A stretch of 64,000 nucleotides of DNA from Microvelia longipes (GCA_018340805.1 JACMZG010001914.1:19355881-19419880), one strand, 5' to 3'; counted from the stretch's first letter, positions 24,996 to 37,945 are shown. Program-made: numbers and translations. Notes: generated by a model not told the origin, from the letters alone.

Positions 24996-26890
24996 AGAAA
25001 ACTGGAATTCTTGCGACTTTCTAATACTTTAAGTGAGCGCATTAATATGAAGGGCTTCACTCTGGATAGGCAGACTATGCTTTTCCTTCATAATTTAAGG
25101 TATATTTTCAGAAAATTTGGTTTAAAGTAGTACAAAATGTATCACATCTTTTAGGCCTGGATCTTATAGACTATGTTTCTCCCCTTATATCGTAATAACT
25201 ATTTATAATTATGTCCTATGATTTTTAATTTAGTATTGTAAAAAAATAATTGATTACGGATTGCCTCGGAATAATTCCTTAATTATTCTGTCTGGCTCAT
25301 CCTTTCTTTATATCTATAGAATCAATATTGCTAATGATGTCTTTCCTGTTTAAATACAGCTGTTAGAGCTGTATTTAAAGCAGAATGGAATGACAGTACA
25401 TAACCCATTTTTTAAGACTTATTATTTTGATGTTACCAGCAATTTTAAAAATTATTATTCTTCCTCATTGTTTATCTCTTCCGGGAAGCACTTGATAACT
25501 TTTGATTTAGTTAAAAATACAAAAAAATATGAAACGTCCTAGAAGAAAATTTATTTATTCAATTACTAAATCTTTAATGAGTATCGATACTTTTTAAAAC
25601 AGTTTCCAGGATGTTATAACTTCAGTTTCTCTATGTCTCAACCTCAGAATAATACTCTAGTGATAATAATAGTGATCTGTGGAAGTTTGATTTTTGTGCC
25701 AATTTTTAACTTTCTAGCTTGAACAATAAGTGTTGTGCGTGGCACAGACACTTAAAAAGCAAGATAAAAATCACTTTAAACATGCCTGAAAAGAATAATC
25801 ATCATAAACTCTTACTTAAAGATTTTTTGAGTGGTCACAATACTTTATCTTTATACATATGATAATGGAAAAGGAAAAAGTAAAATAAAATTAAGCTGTC
25901 AACCGTCCTATACATTCAATTCTTAACTTAAGTTATATGACGAAAAACATAAAATAAATTAAGATGTCTTGGTTAAACTAAGATGTCTCCTTTTATTTAA
26001 TTTAAATTGCCAACTTTACCTAGCAAAAATGTACTCGAAGGTATAATTTAAATAGTTGTTCCAAATCTTATTTTACTACACCTATAGTAGATACTTTTAC
26101 TAAGTATCTTCATTCTTTCCTAAACAGTTAAAAGTTAAATAGCTACTAAACTTTTATGTTACGGAATTTAATATCATAAAAAGAAAAGACTTAAACTTCT
26201 ATTGTTTGTTGAATCATTTCTTGATTTTGATGTCACCGTTGAAAATCCTATTAATGTAGCGCATATTCCACTTTTAAACTATTACCTTAAAAATAACCAG
26301 ATAGAATAGAACTCAAAAAACTAAGTAAATATTAATCTAGTGTTGCTCTTATTCAATGTAGACATAGCACAATGTATTTCTTTGTATAGTTTGCATTTGC
26401 ACCGAATAAAGACGGGTTTCATCGCACAGTTATCAACAAATATACGTACAATTTTAAAAATCAAACTTATTATTAAATTATTTAAAAAGTACAGCTTTAA
26501 ATATTTTGACGATATAAAAATAAATTTTTATAATTATTATCTGTGAACATATGTAATACTAAACCAAGATATGTTGCTTAAATAAAGAGAAATTTCTCTA
26601 TATCATATTACAGTTGTAAGATCAACAAGATGGAGGACACATTTCTTGTTATTTTTTCATTTTCAATTCTTCTTCTTTCTTGTTCCTTGTGCATTTTTCT
26701 AAAAATAGCTTTATCTAGCTTTTCAGTAATATATCTTATATGCTTTCTCTCTCTCTTATAACAAGTAAAAAGTACTCAGCAAAAATGAGACCTTTGTTTT
26801 ATTAAATGTCAATGTTTTAGAATCCTTACATCGCAAGAATGAGTACAAATATTTTGTACTTCTAAATTAAATTATTAAATAGTAGATACA
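24996..26890. other. Unassigned AT-rich sequence
   Basis: No gene is recognised. A weak match to the composite family (TTTGATTTTTGTGCCAATTT near 25690) is the only repeat seen. Confidence 0.4.
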
Positions 26891-26893
26891 CAG

Positions 26894-27090
<197 letters not shown>

Positions 27091-27132
27091 CACACACACA
27101 AATGTAAAGTGTTATAAAAGTCTCCTACCCTT

Positions 27133-27257
27133 TTAGCGAATTTCCTTTGGAAATTCGCCTAATGGGATAGGCGTCATGGCGGAATTCGAACCTCGGACCA
27201 CGACACAAATCCGTTTCAGAGGTCCCTAATGACGAAAAAATAAGTTTCGCGAGACTT

Positions 27258-27305
<48 letters not shown>

Positions 27306-28648
27306 TATGTATATATATATATATATATGTATTTCTAGACACTTTCTTGTAAACACTCTATCTTTCGAACGGATTAATATTTTTTAACCAAACTTGGTAC
27401 AAAAATCAACCTTTAGGAGGACACGAACCCTATTGAAAACCAGGTTTTTGTGACGTCACTAACCCGGTTTGCTGAGTCAGCGAAATTTTCAAAAATCAGC
27501 AAAATTCAGGGTTAATATTTTTTGCCGCGAAAAAGGTCAATATTTATGTTTTTGAGACGCTAAATCGAATGAAACCGGTCCCAAGTCGATACGACCACTC
27601 TAAGTGACCTAAAAATCGAAAAAACCATTGTAAATTACCGAAAACCAAAATTTAGGTCGATAAAAAATAAATTTCGAGTAGGGTGTCGTTTTCTATGTAA
27701 TTTTGGGCGCTGAATCGAATGAAACCGGTCCGAAGTCGATACGACCACTTTAAGTTACCAAAAAGTCGAAAAAACCACAAAAATTATAGAAAACCAAAAT
27801 TACGGTCGTTGAAAATTAAATTTCGAGTAGGGTGTCATTTTTAATGTTATTTGGGCCTCTGAGATGTTTGCCAGTGGTCCGGAGTCAATACGACCACTCA
27901 AACTCAGGGTACCTGGGTTCACATCCTGGAGGGGTCGATCATTTTTTTTTACTTAATATAAGTTTACAACTAGAAAATAATTCTGGCGCGGTGGTCCGCA
28001 TGTCGGGCGAATTTCCTTTGGATGCGTGTTTCCGTGCTTTTTACATTATATAAGTTTACAACTACTAAATAAATAATTCCGGCGCGGTGGTCCGCTGTCG
28101 GGCGAATTTCATGTAGAATGCGTGTTTCCGTGCTTAACAACTCATTTCTTGCTTAAGGTTCCCGATCATGCTTTAGAACCTAAGCAGTTACTCAATTGTC
28201 AAGCACTGCTCGTAACTCATTTTGTCTGTATTTTTCAAAGGAAATGCGCTAAAACCTTTAAAGATGACTGACTAAGCCTAAATATAAGTAACTTACCTTT
28301 AAACTAGTGCAAATAATAGAGCGTACTTCTAATTTAGAGGCATAGTTTTGTACAACCAACTGGATAATTAATTATGCGCATTTCCTTTGAAAAATACAGA
28401 CAAAATGAGTTACGAGCAGTGCTTGACAATTGAGTAACTGCTTAGGTTCTAAAGCATGATCGGAACCTTAAGCAAGAAATGAGTTGTTAAGCACGGAAAC
28501 ACGCATTCTACATGAAATTCGCCCGACAGCGGACCACCGCGCCGGAATTATTTATTTAGTAGTTGTAAACTTATATAATGTAAAAAGCACGGAAACACGC
28601 ATCCAAAGGAAATTCGCCCGACATGCGGACCACCGCGCCAGAATTATT
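27133..28648 (+). mobile_element. Inverted-repeat/(TA)n element, copy B
   Basis: Begins TTTTAGCGAATTTCCTTTGG with a perfect hairpin (GCGAATTTCC / GGAAATTCGC). Then come CGGAATTCGAACCTCGGACC (T-arm-like), a short TA array (27256-27330), about 600 bp of unique sequence, and GGTTCACATCCTGGAGGGG. The palindrome runs from about 27982 to 28645; its arms carry GGCGCGGTGGTCCGC, GCGTGTTTCCGTGC and CTAAGCAGTTACTCAATTG. It is the most intact copy by eye and encodes no protein. Confidence 0.8.
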
Positions 28649-28787
28649 TAATTTTTGAACCATTTGTTACAAAATGTTTTAAAACTTATGTGGAGATATT
28701 TATTATGTAAAGTTAAGTTTTTTTAATTGACCATTAGGGTACAGCACCATAATGCCGCACTTATTCATCAACATTAATTCTTTTGCC

Positions 28788-28935
28788 AACTTTTAGCGAT
28801 TTTTCATTGGAAATAAATTCGCTAATGGGATAGGCGGCGTAGTTGGAGTCGAACCTTGGACCACGACACAAATCTGTTTCAGTTGTCCCTTATGACGAAA
28901 AAATAGGTTTTGGGAGACTCTATTTTTATTTATAT
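28788..28935 (+). mobile_element. 5'-end fragment of a related inverted-repeat element
   Basis: TTTTAGCGATTTTTCATTGG, AATGGGATAGGCGGCGTAGT and GAGTCGAACCTTGGACCACG follow the order of the first 150 bp of copies A-C, but with many differences and without the TA array. Confidence 0.65.
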
Positions 28936-28939
28936 CTTT

Positions 28940-29800
28940 ATAGGTGGCAAACTATAAAAAGATATAAATAAAATACTATAAAAATATATAAATTGGGTAT
29001 TTCTCTCCATTCGTGATAGATAGAAATACACAAGAATTAAACATAGGATTTATTTTAACTAAGGAACACAAAACGCCAATAATAAATTTTATTTTTTGGC
29101 GCCCTTTTAAATAGTTCGGAGACGTAGTTGTAAAGGCGTCATTATGGCGCTGCTTTACTTTACATAATGAGACCCCTTAAGTTTCAAAAATGTATCTAAT
29201 ATGGTTCAATTTAAAACGTGAGAGGAAGACTTTTGAACCACCTAATATATATTTTACTAAATGGAGTAAATATTTGCATCTGACATTTAAATTGCTTTCT
29301 TTCCTGCATCTCTTTTCTGCATAATAAATTTCAAAGCATAGAAATGTGTTGTAATTCATATTTCGTATTCATGCTCGATGTATAACTTTTCTTATGTCTC
29401 AATGCAATTTGTTTTTTTTTAAATCTACCTGAGTCGCGAAGAAATACTCAGAACAGAATTTTCCGTTAAGAAGTGAGAAAATTTTATTTTATCATGTGTT
29501 TATTGTTGAAAAAAATATTTTTTTAGCTTGTTTACAGTTATATTGCTACACTTAATACTGCGTAATATATAGATTCAACTTGTCATGATTTGCAAAAGTT
29601 GTTTATAACAAGTTATATTTACTCTTAGATTTTACTTAATATTACACAACAATATTATTTAGTATAGTACTGTCTATAACACAGTTTACTCTTATTTATT
29701 AGGTTTTAAAATTAACTTCTACATTTCAAGTTATGTTGATTTACACTTAAAGAAAATATATTAGTTCAAATCGGTAAAAATAATAGTATAATAGTAATAA
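28940..29800. other. Unassigned AT-rich sequence
   Basis: No gene or bounded repeat seen. Confidence 0.4.
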
Positions 29801-29809
29801 TCAAATTAA

Positions 29810-30213
29810 AGTAATAGTTGATTTTTAACATTTTATTTGAAAGCATCGGTAATGCTTAAGTGAAATTGTACACACATTAATCGTACACGCATCACATTAA
29901 TTTGTTGAGATTGCTATTACTACAGATTTTGTTGCTGACGTTCCTATGAAACGCTACATCGGTTTATCGGGATTTGAATGATACTTGTCAAAAAGTCGAC
30001 CTGATTGATGTGTAGGGTTTATGAAATGTCTTTGATGCCATTCATATGCAATATAAAATCTCAGCAGAAATTTTAAGAAATCACTAAACTTCAAAATCTG
30101 TAGTAATAGCAATCTCAACAAATTAATGTAATGCGTGTACGATTAATGTGTGTACAATTTCACTTAAGCATTACCGATGCTGCCAAATAAAATGTTAAAA
30201 ATCAATTATTACT
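29810..30213. mobile_element. 404-bp MITE flanked by TTAA
   Basis: Inverted ends of about 125 bp match with only a few differences; they begin AGTAATAGTTG on the left and AGTAATAATTG on the right complement. TTAA lies directly outside both ends (29806-29809, 30214-30217). TTAA duplications are typical of piggyBac and Kolobok elements. The unique middle is about 155 bp. Because TTAA is itself palindromic, it could instead be part of the terminal repeat. Confidence 0.75.
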
Positions 30214-30514
30214 TTAAACTATGAAAGTTTAGCATATGAAGTAAGTTAAATTACCAGTATTGCTTACCACTTTATCGTTTGACGTATATTATTGTCTGTA
30301 ATCAAATCACGTGTTACGACAGTTATGTCTGGGAATTCCCAAATATTGTGGCAGTATGCCTCTCACAATATTACTCAAACGAAAAACTGATGTGGGACAA
30401 CAACTATGTAGCCGCCAAGCGGTCCCCAGTGCCGACACTGTATAGTGGCTGACACTACTGTAAAGTGGCGAAGAGGATGCTGAGGCATCTCGTTTTACAG
30501 CTTAAAATGAAACA

Positions 30515-30690
30515 TAGGATATTTTATCCTTAGAGTGAGCGTGAATGGAGTCCATTATAAATAATGAAAGAAAAGAAGTCTCTCCACAAAATAAAGCTTT
30601 ATTGGCAAAGCGCTTTCAACCTAACTAGAGGTCATCAGTGCAAAACCTAACAAACAAGCAAATAAAATAAGTAAAACACAAAAAATTATT
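30515..30690 (-). mobile_element. Penelope-type terminal repeat
   Basis: Contains TGAGCGTGAATGGAGTCCAT, AATAATGAAAGAAAAGAAG, CTCCACAAAATAAAG and the hammerhead-like core, then AACAAACAAGCAAATAAAAT. All blocks recur at 9.8-10.0 kb. Confidence 0.6.
30601..30648 (-). ncRNA. Hammerhead-ribozyme-like motif
   Basis: On the minus strand: TTTTGCA (stem I side), CTGATGA (30632-30638), a short stem II (CCT-loop-AGG), TTGAAA, a stem III that can only be very short (AGC/GCT), then TTTGCCAA, which partly pairs with the stem I side. Tiny stem III hairpins are a known trait of retroelement hammerheads, some of which need dimerisation. Stem I has a mismatch, so activity is uncertain. Confidence 0.5.
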
Positions 30691-30849
30691 TAACAAATGA
30701 TGAGCAAAAGGATGAAATGGAGACAAAAATAAATTACAAAAAATTTAATTAATAAAATAAGCAAAAATAAATAAAATTAACTACCGTTGAGATGTAAAGA
30801 AGAAGAGAAGTGAGTCTGTTTTTCTATTAGATATGAGAGTCAGACTGAC

Positions 30850-31005
30850 AGTAGGAGGCGATGGCGCTTGTAGCATAGCTCTTAGAAGGGGGGATGATTC
30901 TCCTCTCTCATTTATGTTTATATCGCCAACTCTATTCTGACTCCTTTCAATCTCCAATTTGTTTTCCTTCTGAGAGCTATGCTACAAGCGCCATCGCCTC
31001 CTACT
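30850..31005. repeat. 40-bp inverted repeat with 76-bp loop
   Basis: AGTAGGAGGCGATGGCGCTT plus GTAGCATAGCTCT on the left recurs as its complement at 30966-31005 with one mismatch. The arms are much GC-richer than the surroundings. Element type unknown. Confidence 0.85.
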
Positions 31006-31009
31006 GAAA

Positions 31010-32180
31010 CTTATTTCTAAGGCACTAGAATGCAGAAAGTATTATCTTTAGACACCTAGTGCTTGAACTATACAATATTACGATATTATGATAATACAAC
31101 ACACGGCTAAAATCAGTTAACAACGTGGATAAATAATGCGAGGGAGCGAATGAGGTAAGTCCTGGATGTTAAACCACGCCCTTAATTTCAAATCAGGCCA
31201 ACCTTATTGGTTCCTTAGCTCTATTTCCCCGCGCTATTAACTGATTGCCGTTTGTCGTACTATACTACACATATGGTTTGACTTCCAATTGTTTAATTTT
31301 TAACGTTATCTTGTTTTTTTTTTTATAACTAATCCTTTAATTAAATACGCTTTTTGTAAAGCTTCTGCATCAAACCTTGTTTGTAGTTATCCTAAGACAA
31401 TAGCAATGTAAAATTTGCGGTGATCGATATATTTTAGTTATAAGAAAAATATCAGTGTTGAATGAGTAGAAGTGTATTAATCTAAAATTGTCTACTTCAA
31501 TCTTTTCTTGTTAAATTTTATCTCTTTTTTAACTTTTACGGTAACTAAATCTCAAAATATAAAATATCAGTTACTCCTGTATCTAGCCCTCATCATTATA
31601 AAATGTATTCAAATGTAAGTTAAACATGACAAGTATTGTACCAAACAATATCGGTCAAACTAAGAAAGCCTTTGGGCTGACTATATACGAACATAGTTCC
31701 CGACTTAATACAGTTATCTGTAACGAAACACAAATCTAATTCTTGACCTTTTGTTCACTTCAATTTAACTTAGCCTTTGTTACAATTAATGTGTACAAAA
31801 GGCCAAGATAAAACTTGAGTCCATTGAGATTTAACCCTTTTTTTCTGCTGTAGATGATGGTTGATATCTTTCTGAAATGGAGCTGGTAAGAAAGTTAAAA
31901 TAATGTAAATTCAGAAAGGTTTTATTAGAAATGAATATTCGATTTTCTAAGTTTTACCGTATCCAACAAATTAGGTGTCTTTGTTTACTTGAGGGGTTTT
32001 TTCTAGATAGCTGTAATTTATATTATAAATTTAAATATTCCCATGTTTACAAGATAAAAATATTGAAGGCAGGATTTCAATGTAAGAAATTGTAAAATAA
32101 TCTAATTGAGTTAACATTTGGTAGAAATATATACCTTTATGTGCGCTAAATTTTGTTTCAATACAGCAAGTTTTTCAATT
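31010..32180. other. Unassigned AT-rich sequence
   Basis: No gene or bounded repeat seen. Confidence 0.4.
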
Positions 32181-32184
32181 TGTA

Positions 32185-32450
32185 GTTTTTGTTGGATCAT
32201 AAAAGTTAAGCAGTAAATTTAACAGCCAATTTTTTCGTCCAATTTGCTTGTTTTTTGTGCTTTGTTCGGTGAACGCTGGGAATAAAATTAATGTAATTAC
32301 TGTCTGAGGATAAACGAACCAAGCCCGAAGACATGTTGCAGGATAAATTTGGCGAATTGTTTATTTTGAAGACGAGCGAAGCGAGTCCGAAAGTGATGAG
32401 AAAACGTTCCGAGGTACCCCGTACTCGATAGAATTTGAAAACATTGTATT
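32185..32450 (+). mobile_element. 5S-related composite retroposon, tail half in plus orientation
   Basis: GTTTTTGTTGGATCATAAAA then GTTAAGCAG marks the start of the 5S-like block, here degenerate after nine bases. ATGTTGCAGGAT, GACGAGCGAAGCGAGTCCGA and CGTTCCGAGGTACCCCGTAC follow in family order. Confidence 0.55.
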
Positions 32451-32784
32451 AAGAAAAAGTTTACACCAAATTTTCTCCCAATTTCCTTGTTTCAGCGCCT
32501 AATGATCCCAAAAATAAAATGAAGAAGTGTCATTGTGAATGTTTAAATGGATGAATTTACGTTCTCTTTTCTTGCAACACATCCCAGGCTTGACTTAATA
32601 TTTAAATATCGCGTATAACTTCAGAAATCAAGTACTACGAGAGATGGAACTGATAACATGGTTTCAAGCTATCCGTAATAATAAATTTATGAGATTTATA
32701 TTATTAATTATTATTTTTTATTTTGAATATTCGTAAACATAGGAAAATCATTGGATAAGTATGAAATACAGGGGATGAACTTCC

Positions 32785-32925
32785 ATATAGAGTGAAATAA
32801 CTGGTTATTTCATGAAATACTTTGTTGATGCATAAACATAAAAATAATTTATATGTTTTTACTAATGTGGCCCTTCATTTCATGAAATAACTAGTTACTG
32901 CATGAATTAACTATATTCTATGATT
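32785..32925. repeat. Small imperfect inverted repeat
   Basis: GTTATTTCATGAAATAC (about 32803) and GCATTTCATGAAATAACTAG-like sequence (about 32877) form opposed arms of roughly 40 bp, with ATATAG near both ends. Possibly a tiny MITE. Confidence 0.4.
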
Positions 32926-33850
32926 TATCGGTGACATATACATTTAAAGGGCTTTTATGCAATAATGTAAAAACAAATGTTATAGAGCTTAAATTTTACT
33001 TGACTTCATTATACTATTTTTATGTGAAGACAGTGGAGTATCGATTGTCTATCTAGTCTATATCCACTAGTATGATTTAGTGAAAAAACTTGTTTTTTCT
33101 AAATCACGTCCGACTCGTTAAACGATTCAACATGGGTGAATTCGTAAAATAATAAAAGCTTTTTACACTTCCCACCCTCTGGCCCTTTTCCCTTTCCAAT
33201 GGAATCTAATTAAATCAAGTTAATTAGATGTAGTTACACACTGACATACGAATGTGCAATTGTGTGTATATACTCTCACTGAAAAAGTAATGTGCTTGTT
33301 TGAGAACAGTATGTGAATAAGCAAGGGTAGTTGGGGAAAACCGCGAGACGTGCTTCATAAATTCCATTTGTTGCCTCTTGGAGTTTTTGGGAAGGAATTG
33401 ATGGTGGGGGTCTGTTAGTAGGGAAACCGCTACCTCCCCCTCATTAGGCACCCCACACTACTGGAACATAATTAGTACTCTGCCTACTACCTTCCCTTTA
33501 CTGTCCCTTAGTGCCCTTTTTTACCCATTCAGTTCATTTATTGCTTAATATTTCTTACCTATCCCAACTTTTTCGTGTCATCCAAATTCTTTAGTGTGGG
33601 AAAGTATCAATGTTGCAGAGTGGCCGGGGACTTTTGCTTCGGAATCTATTTCACTAGCATCATATGAGTTTAGGCTATGCGAAAGTGTTCTTATAAGGTT
33701 ATCCATTTGTATAAGAATTAAGATAAAAGACCTACTAGACTACTTTTTATAAGGTTTAAAAAGTAGTTTTTCTCCCCCCTCCCCCCCACAATGCGCTCTT
33801 AAATTTACAAATATTTTTTTATTAGGAATTTAAAATTTTACTTTTAAAGT
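32926..33850. other. Unassigned sequence
   Basis: Some pyrimidine-rich stretches (33168-33200, 33480-33560, 33770-33790). No gene recognised. Confidence 0.4.
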
Positions 33851-33854
33851 AAAA

Positions 33855-34142
33855 GAAAAAGTCAGGTACGGGGTACCTCGGAACTTTTCCTCATTACATC
33901 GGATTCGCTACGCTTATCCTCCCTATTTCAGGATATATTCGTCAGAATATGCAAGTCGTTACATTTATTTTACAACACGACCTCGGATCGCTTCGCTCGT
34001 CCTCTGATAGTATATGCATCCGTTTCATTTTCAGCGGTCACCCATACAGCAATGACCACGCTCAATGCTGCTTATCTTTTATGATCCAACAAAAACCATA
34101 AATATACTTGTAATATTAAAACGAAACTTATTTATTACGTAA
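33855..34142 (-). mobile_element. 5S-related composite retroposon, tail half
   Basis: Contains GGTACGGGGTACCTCGGAAC, CCTCGGATCGCTTCGCTCGT and the 5S-like block (34030-34076, TCAGCGGTCACCCATAC to GCTCAATGCTGCTTA). The leader half is missing. It abuts the non-LTR element, whose ORF1 is open right up to this junction. Confidence 0.65.
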
Positions 34143-34152
34143 TGTTATACAC

Positions 34153-35433
34153 GTGTGCTTAATTGATCAGTTGTGCTTACTTAAAGATCAGCTTCAAAAT
34201 AATAAATCTAGGCTTGATATGACAGACACAAGATTTCTAGAGTTGGAAGATCAGTATGAGCAGGAAATTAAATCTCATAAACAAGTAATTAGTAAATTAA
34301 AGGCTGAAATTAACACCATGCAAATTAAGATCAAGAAATTAGATCTAGAGAATAAATCTACTCAGGCTAATATAGAAAGAGAAATAAAATTGACTTTACA
34401 AAAAAATTTGGAAGTTAATATATTACCACAAATCCAATGTTTTAATATTGACAAGAGTTCTCAACAGGCTGGCAACAATAATGGTAGTGGTGGAATAACT
34501 TCTCCAGAAACAAATAGTCAAAATCCTAAACCTCAGTTTGGCAAAAGGAAGAGGAAAATACTAATATTAGCAGATAGTCATGGGAGACACTTAAGTAAAG
34601 GTCTACAAAGAGAGTTAGGGAATGATTGTGAAACATGTGTAGTGTTCAAGCCAAATGCTAGGCTAATTCACTTAGCTAGAGACATAGAGTCAGCTACTAA
34701 AAATTTTAACAAAGATGAGTTTCTTATTATTATGGGTGGAACTAATGATGTTGACAGTGGAAAACCATATCAACTATCAATTTTACAAGCAGCAGATCTG
34801 ATCAACAATGCATCCAAGCAAACCAATGTTATAGTGTTATCTGCACCAGCGAGATATGACAAACCTTGGTTAAATGATGAAACATCGTTTTTAAACAATA
34901 TACTTAGTAAAAAGGTTAATCAAAATATTATCAACTTTGTTTTTACACTAGGATTACTTAACAGATCTCACTATACACGTCATGGACTGCATTTGAACAA
35001 AAAAGGAAAAAAATGCTTGGTAGGAATCATTAAGGACAACATTGTTAGTATGCATCAAGAGATAGAAATAAACTCTATTCAGAATATATCTCTAGCAGAT
35101 GAGTTAAGGAATGCTGATCAAAGAATTAGTAACAAATCTACAGTGCATGCAGAGGTTAATAGATCTTTTTGTTGGATTAATAAATATAATAAAAACATTA
35201 GTAATAAAACCTTACCTGCATCATTCAATACAACTAATTTAACTAACTGCAATCAAAAATTGTCTAGTAATTGCATTAAATTCACATCAACCCCTAATAT
35301 TAATCATCATGGCAGACACAGGATAGAGAAATATGTGCAAGTGGATACTCACCATCATACAGCTCTACAGTCTTGTCAACAAAATAACGAAAAAGAAAAT
35401 AACTGTGATAACTTTAATGCTTTTTTAGAATAA
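34153..35433 (+). CDS. Non-LTR ORF1: coiled coil plus SGNH-hydrolase-like domain
   Basis: Open frame of 426 codons, counted from a GTG. That is not a plausible animal start; the first ATG gives MTDTRF about 23 residues later, so the true N-terminus is probably lost at the SINE junction at 34142. Residues ~1-80 look like a coiled coil rich in K, E, L and Q. Residues ~135-300 carry SGNH/GDSL blocks: LILADSHGRH (serine block), IIMGGTNDVD (block with Gly and Asn), and HYTRHGLHLN with the late histidine. ORF1 proteins with such esterase-like domains are known from CR1-type elements, where they are thought to act in RNP binding or membrane association. The C-terminal ~120 residues are N/H/K-rich. 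It is the only uninterrupted reading frame of this element. Confidence 0.8.
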   Translation: MCLIDQLCLLKDQLQNNKSRLDMTDTRFLELEDQYEQEIKSHKQVISKLKAEINTMQIKIKKLDLENKSTQANIEREIKLTLQKNLEVNILPQIQCFNIDKSSQQAGNNNGSGGITSPETNSQNPKPQFGKRKRKILILADSHGRHLSKGLQRELGNDCETCVVFKPNARLIHLARDIESATKNFNKDEFLIIMGGTNDVDSGKPYQLSILQAADLINNASKQTNVIVLSAPARYDKPWLNDETSFLNNILSKKVNQNIINFVFTLGLLNRSHYTRHGLHLNKKGKKCLVGIIKDNIVSMHQEIEINSIQNISLADELRNADQRISNKSTVHAEVNRSFCWINKYNKNISNKTLPASFNTTNLTNCNQKLSSNCIKFTSTPNINHHGRHRIEKYVQVDTHHHTALQSCQQNNEKENNCDNFNAFLE

Positions 35434-35589
35434 ATAATAATAAATTAGAAACAAACTATGTTGTAAATATTGATGATGAAAGACAAACTTCATTTAGAAG
35501 GGATCAAAAGATTAATAATAAAACATGCATTAACTTAAAAACTAATGTTAATAAAAAAATAAATGTAAATAAAACAATAAAAATCATGC

Positions 35590-36430
35590 ATTTAAAAACA
35601 TAACTAAAAAAAATAGACTAAAATTATTGGTTCAAAACATGCAAGGCTTAGGGAACAAGGGAGAAGTGCTAGCAGCTGCCTCTCAGACTTATAACTGGGA
35701 TGTTTTATGTTTGTGTGAACATTGGTTGAAGGAAGAAGAAATGGATTTAAATTTAGTTAAAGGTTATAAACCAATGTCCTGGTTCTGTAGGAAAGATAGG
35801 ATTAGAGGGGGATCTGGCATATGGGTGAAAGATGAGTTAGTTGATAATGTAAAAATTAAGCGAAGAGTTGATCTAGAGAAAAAGAGTCAAGATTTTACTA
35901 TTGAAATTAGTGCTGTTCAACTTGCTTTTAAAAGAAATATAGTAAAGGGAAAATTATTATTTTCTATTTACAGATCAGATAAGGGAAATTATAAAGAATT
36001 TATTGACTTTTTAGAAGAATAATAAAAAAATTCTAATACTAATTATATATTGACAGGAGATTTAAATATAGATGGCCTGTCAGATAGTAGACGAAAAAAA
36101 GATCTGTTTAACTTATTTTCCAGGTACAATTTAGGTAATACTTGCATGAAAGCAACTAGGGTGACTAAAACGACAGCTACTCTCTTAGATTATGCTGTTA
36201 CTAACATAAGTAAAGACAATGTAACAGCAGAAGTAGTTGAACTAGCAATTTCTGATCATAGTGGAATTCATTTCGAAACAGATCAATTTGAAAGAAAAAC
36301 AAAATTAACTAAAATAATAGAAAAAAGAATTATTAATGAAGAAAATTTGAATAGTTTAATGAAAGAGTTGGAAAGTAAAGATTGGTATCCAGTTTTTGAT
36401 TCCAAAATTAAGTTATCAAGAAAAATTTGA
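35590..36430 (+). pseudogene. Non-LTR ORF2, AP-endonuclease part
   Basis: First piece (35627-36022) begins VQNMQGLGNK and has LCLCEHWL (the catalytic glutamate block). After a frameshift near 36022, the second piece has LTGDLNIDG (aspartate/asparagine block), LLDYAVTNI and AISDHSGIHF (the terminal SDH block). Order and spacing fit the apurinic-like endonuclease that nicks target DNA for target-primed reverse transcription. A stop near 36430 ends this part. Confidence 0.8.
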
Positions 36431-37945
36431 TTATTTCTACAATGCACTACTAGACTCAGTTAATAACTATTTACCATTTAAAAAAATCAAAATAAAACAG
36501 TCTAGTAAAAATAATAAAAATATTTAACTCCAGGTCTGTATGTTTCAGGAGAAATTTTAAGGAAGTTGCATCAGTTAAAAAAAGCTGATCCTACAATTAT
36601 AGATTTTTATAAAAAATATAAGAAAACATATAAACAAACAGTAAAGCTTTCTATAAGCTAGAAATGAGAGAAAACATTAATAAGATTAGTGATAATTCAA
36701 ATACCAACAACTCAAAAAGTTGTGGAAAATAGTTAAAAAATCTAAAAATGAGACTAGTAATTGTAAAAAATTGAAGAAATTGTTTATCTACAGGGGAAGT
36801 ATGCAGAAATTCAAGGGTATAGCTAAAGCTTTTAATAAGTATTTCAAAGAATTGCCAGATGCTCAACCTGAAACTGTAGATCAGGTTGAGATAAACCATT
36901 ACTTAGATAAATTAGAACCTTTGAAAAATCTATTTTTACAAAACATTTTAGTGTTGAAGAAGTACAAAAATTAATTTCTAAAATGAAAAATAAAACTAGC
37001 TTTGACATTTATGGTTTAAACAATAGACTTTTCAAACAGATTTCTCCTTTTATTTTAACACCTTTAACATATTTAATAAATTGCATGCTGGAAAATGGGA
37101 TTTTCATAGATAAATTAAAAGTTGGTAAGTTAGTACCATTGTACAAAAACAAAGGGGAAAGAAATCATTTAGGGAACTATAGACCTGTTGCCATGTTGCC
37201 AATACTATCCAAAATTTTTGAAAGAGCCATACATGAAAGGGTTTATCCTTTTTTAGAAAAATTTAGTATTTTAAGTAATTGTCAGCATGGTTACAGAAAA
37301 AATAAATCAACTATTTCAGCCTTGAGATATATTACAAATCAATTTCATGAGAGTTTAGAAAGCAAAGAAAAATGTATAGTTGTTGTTGTTGACATGTCAA
37401 AAGCATTTGCTCTGGTAAATCATTATTTGTTATTAAATAAATTATACAAGTTAGGAATCAGGGGTAAAATGCATGATACTATTAGAGACTATTTAAATAA
37501 CAGAAAACAATGCACTGCTATTGAAGATGATAATGGGGAAATTAAATCTACTTTTGAAGACATTTTGAGGGGAGTGCCTCAAGGGAGTATTTTAGGGCCT
37601 CTACTTTTTTCCCTTTATATAAATGATCTACCAGATGCATTATCTGAGGCTGATGACTGCATCTTGTTCGCTGATGATCTAACAATCATTGTCAGAGGAT
37701 CCGATGAGGTAGAAATATCTCACAGGAGTAATAGAGTTCTAAACCAGCTGAAATAATGGGTAAAAGTAAATAAATTAGTATTAAATGAGTTAAAAACAGA
37801 GGTTGTGAAAGTAGGTAAATTTGAAAACAACAATGAAATAAAATATAATAATAAAATACTTACCGAATGTAGAGGAGCTAAGTTTTTAGGCTTGAATATT
37901 GACAGAAATATTGAATGGGAGAAACACATAGAATCCATAATAAAA
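36431..37945 (+). pseudogene. Non-LTR ORF2, linker and reverse transcriptase
   Basis: The linker (36431-36980) has several stops. RT (36983-37756) shows LVPLYKNKGERNHLGNYRPV, VVVVDMSKAFALVNH (motif A), RGVPQGSILGPLLF (motif B) and LFADDLTI (motif C, catalytic aspartates kept). The aspartate normally in KAFDxVNH is alanine here. A stop precedes WVKVNKLV near 37757. The frame then runs to FLGLNIDRNIEWEKHIESII, where copy C of the inverted-repeat element cuts in at about 37946. Confidence 0.85.
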
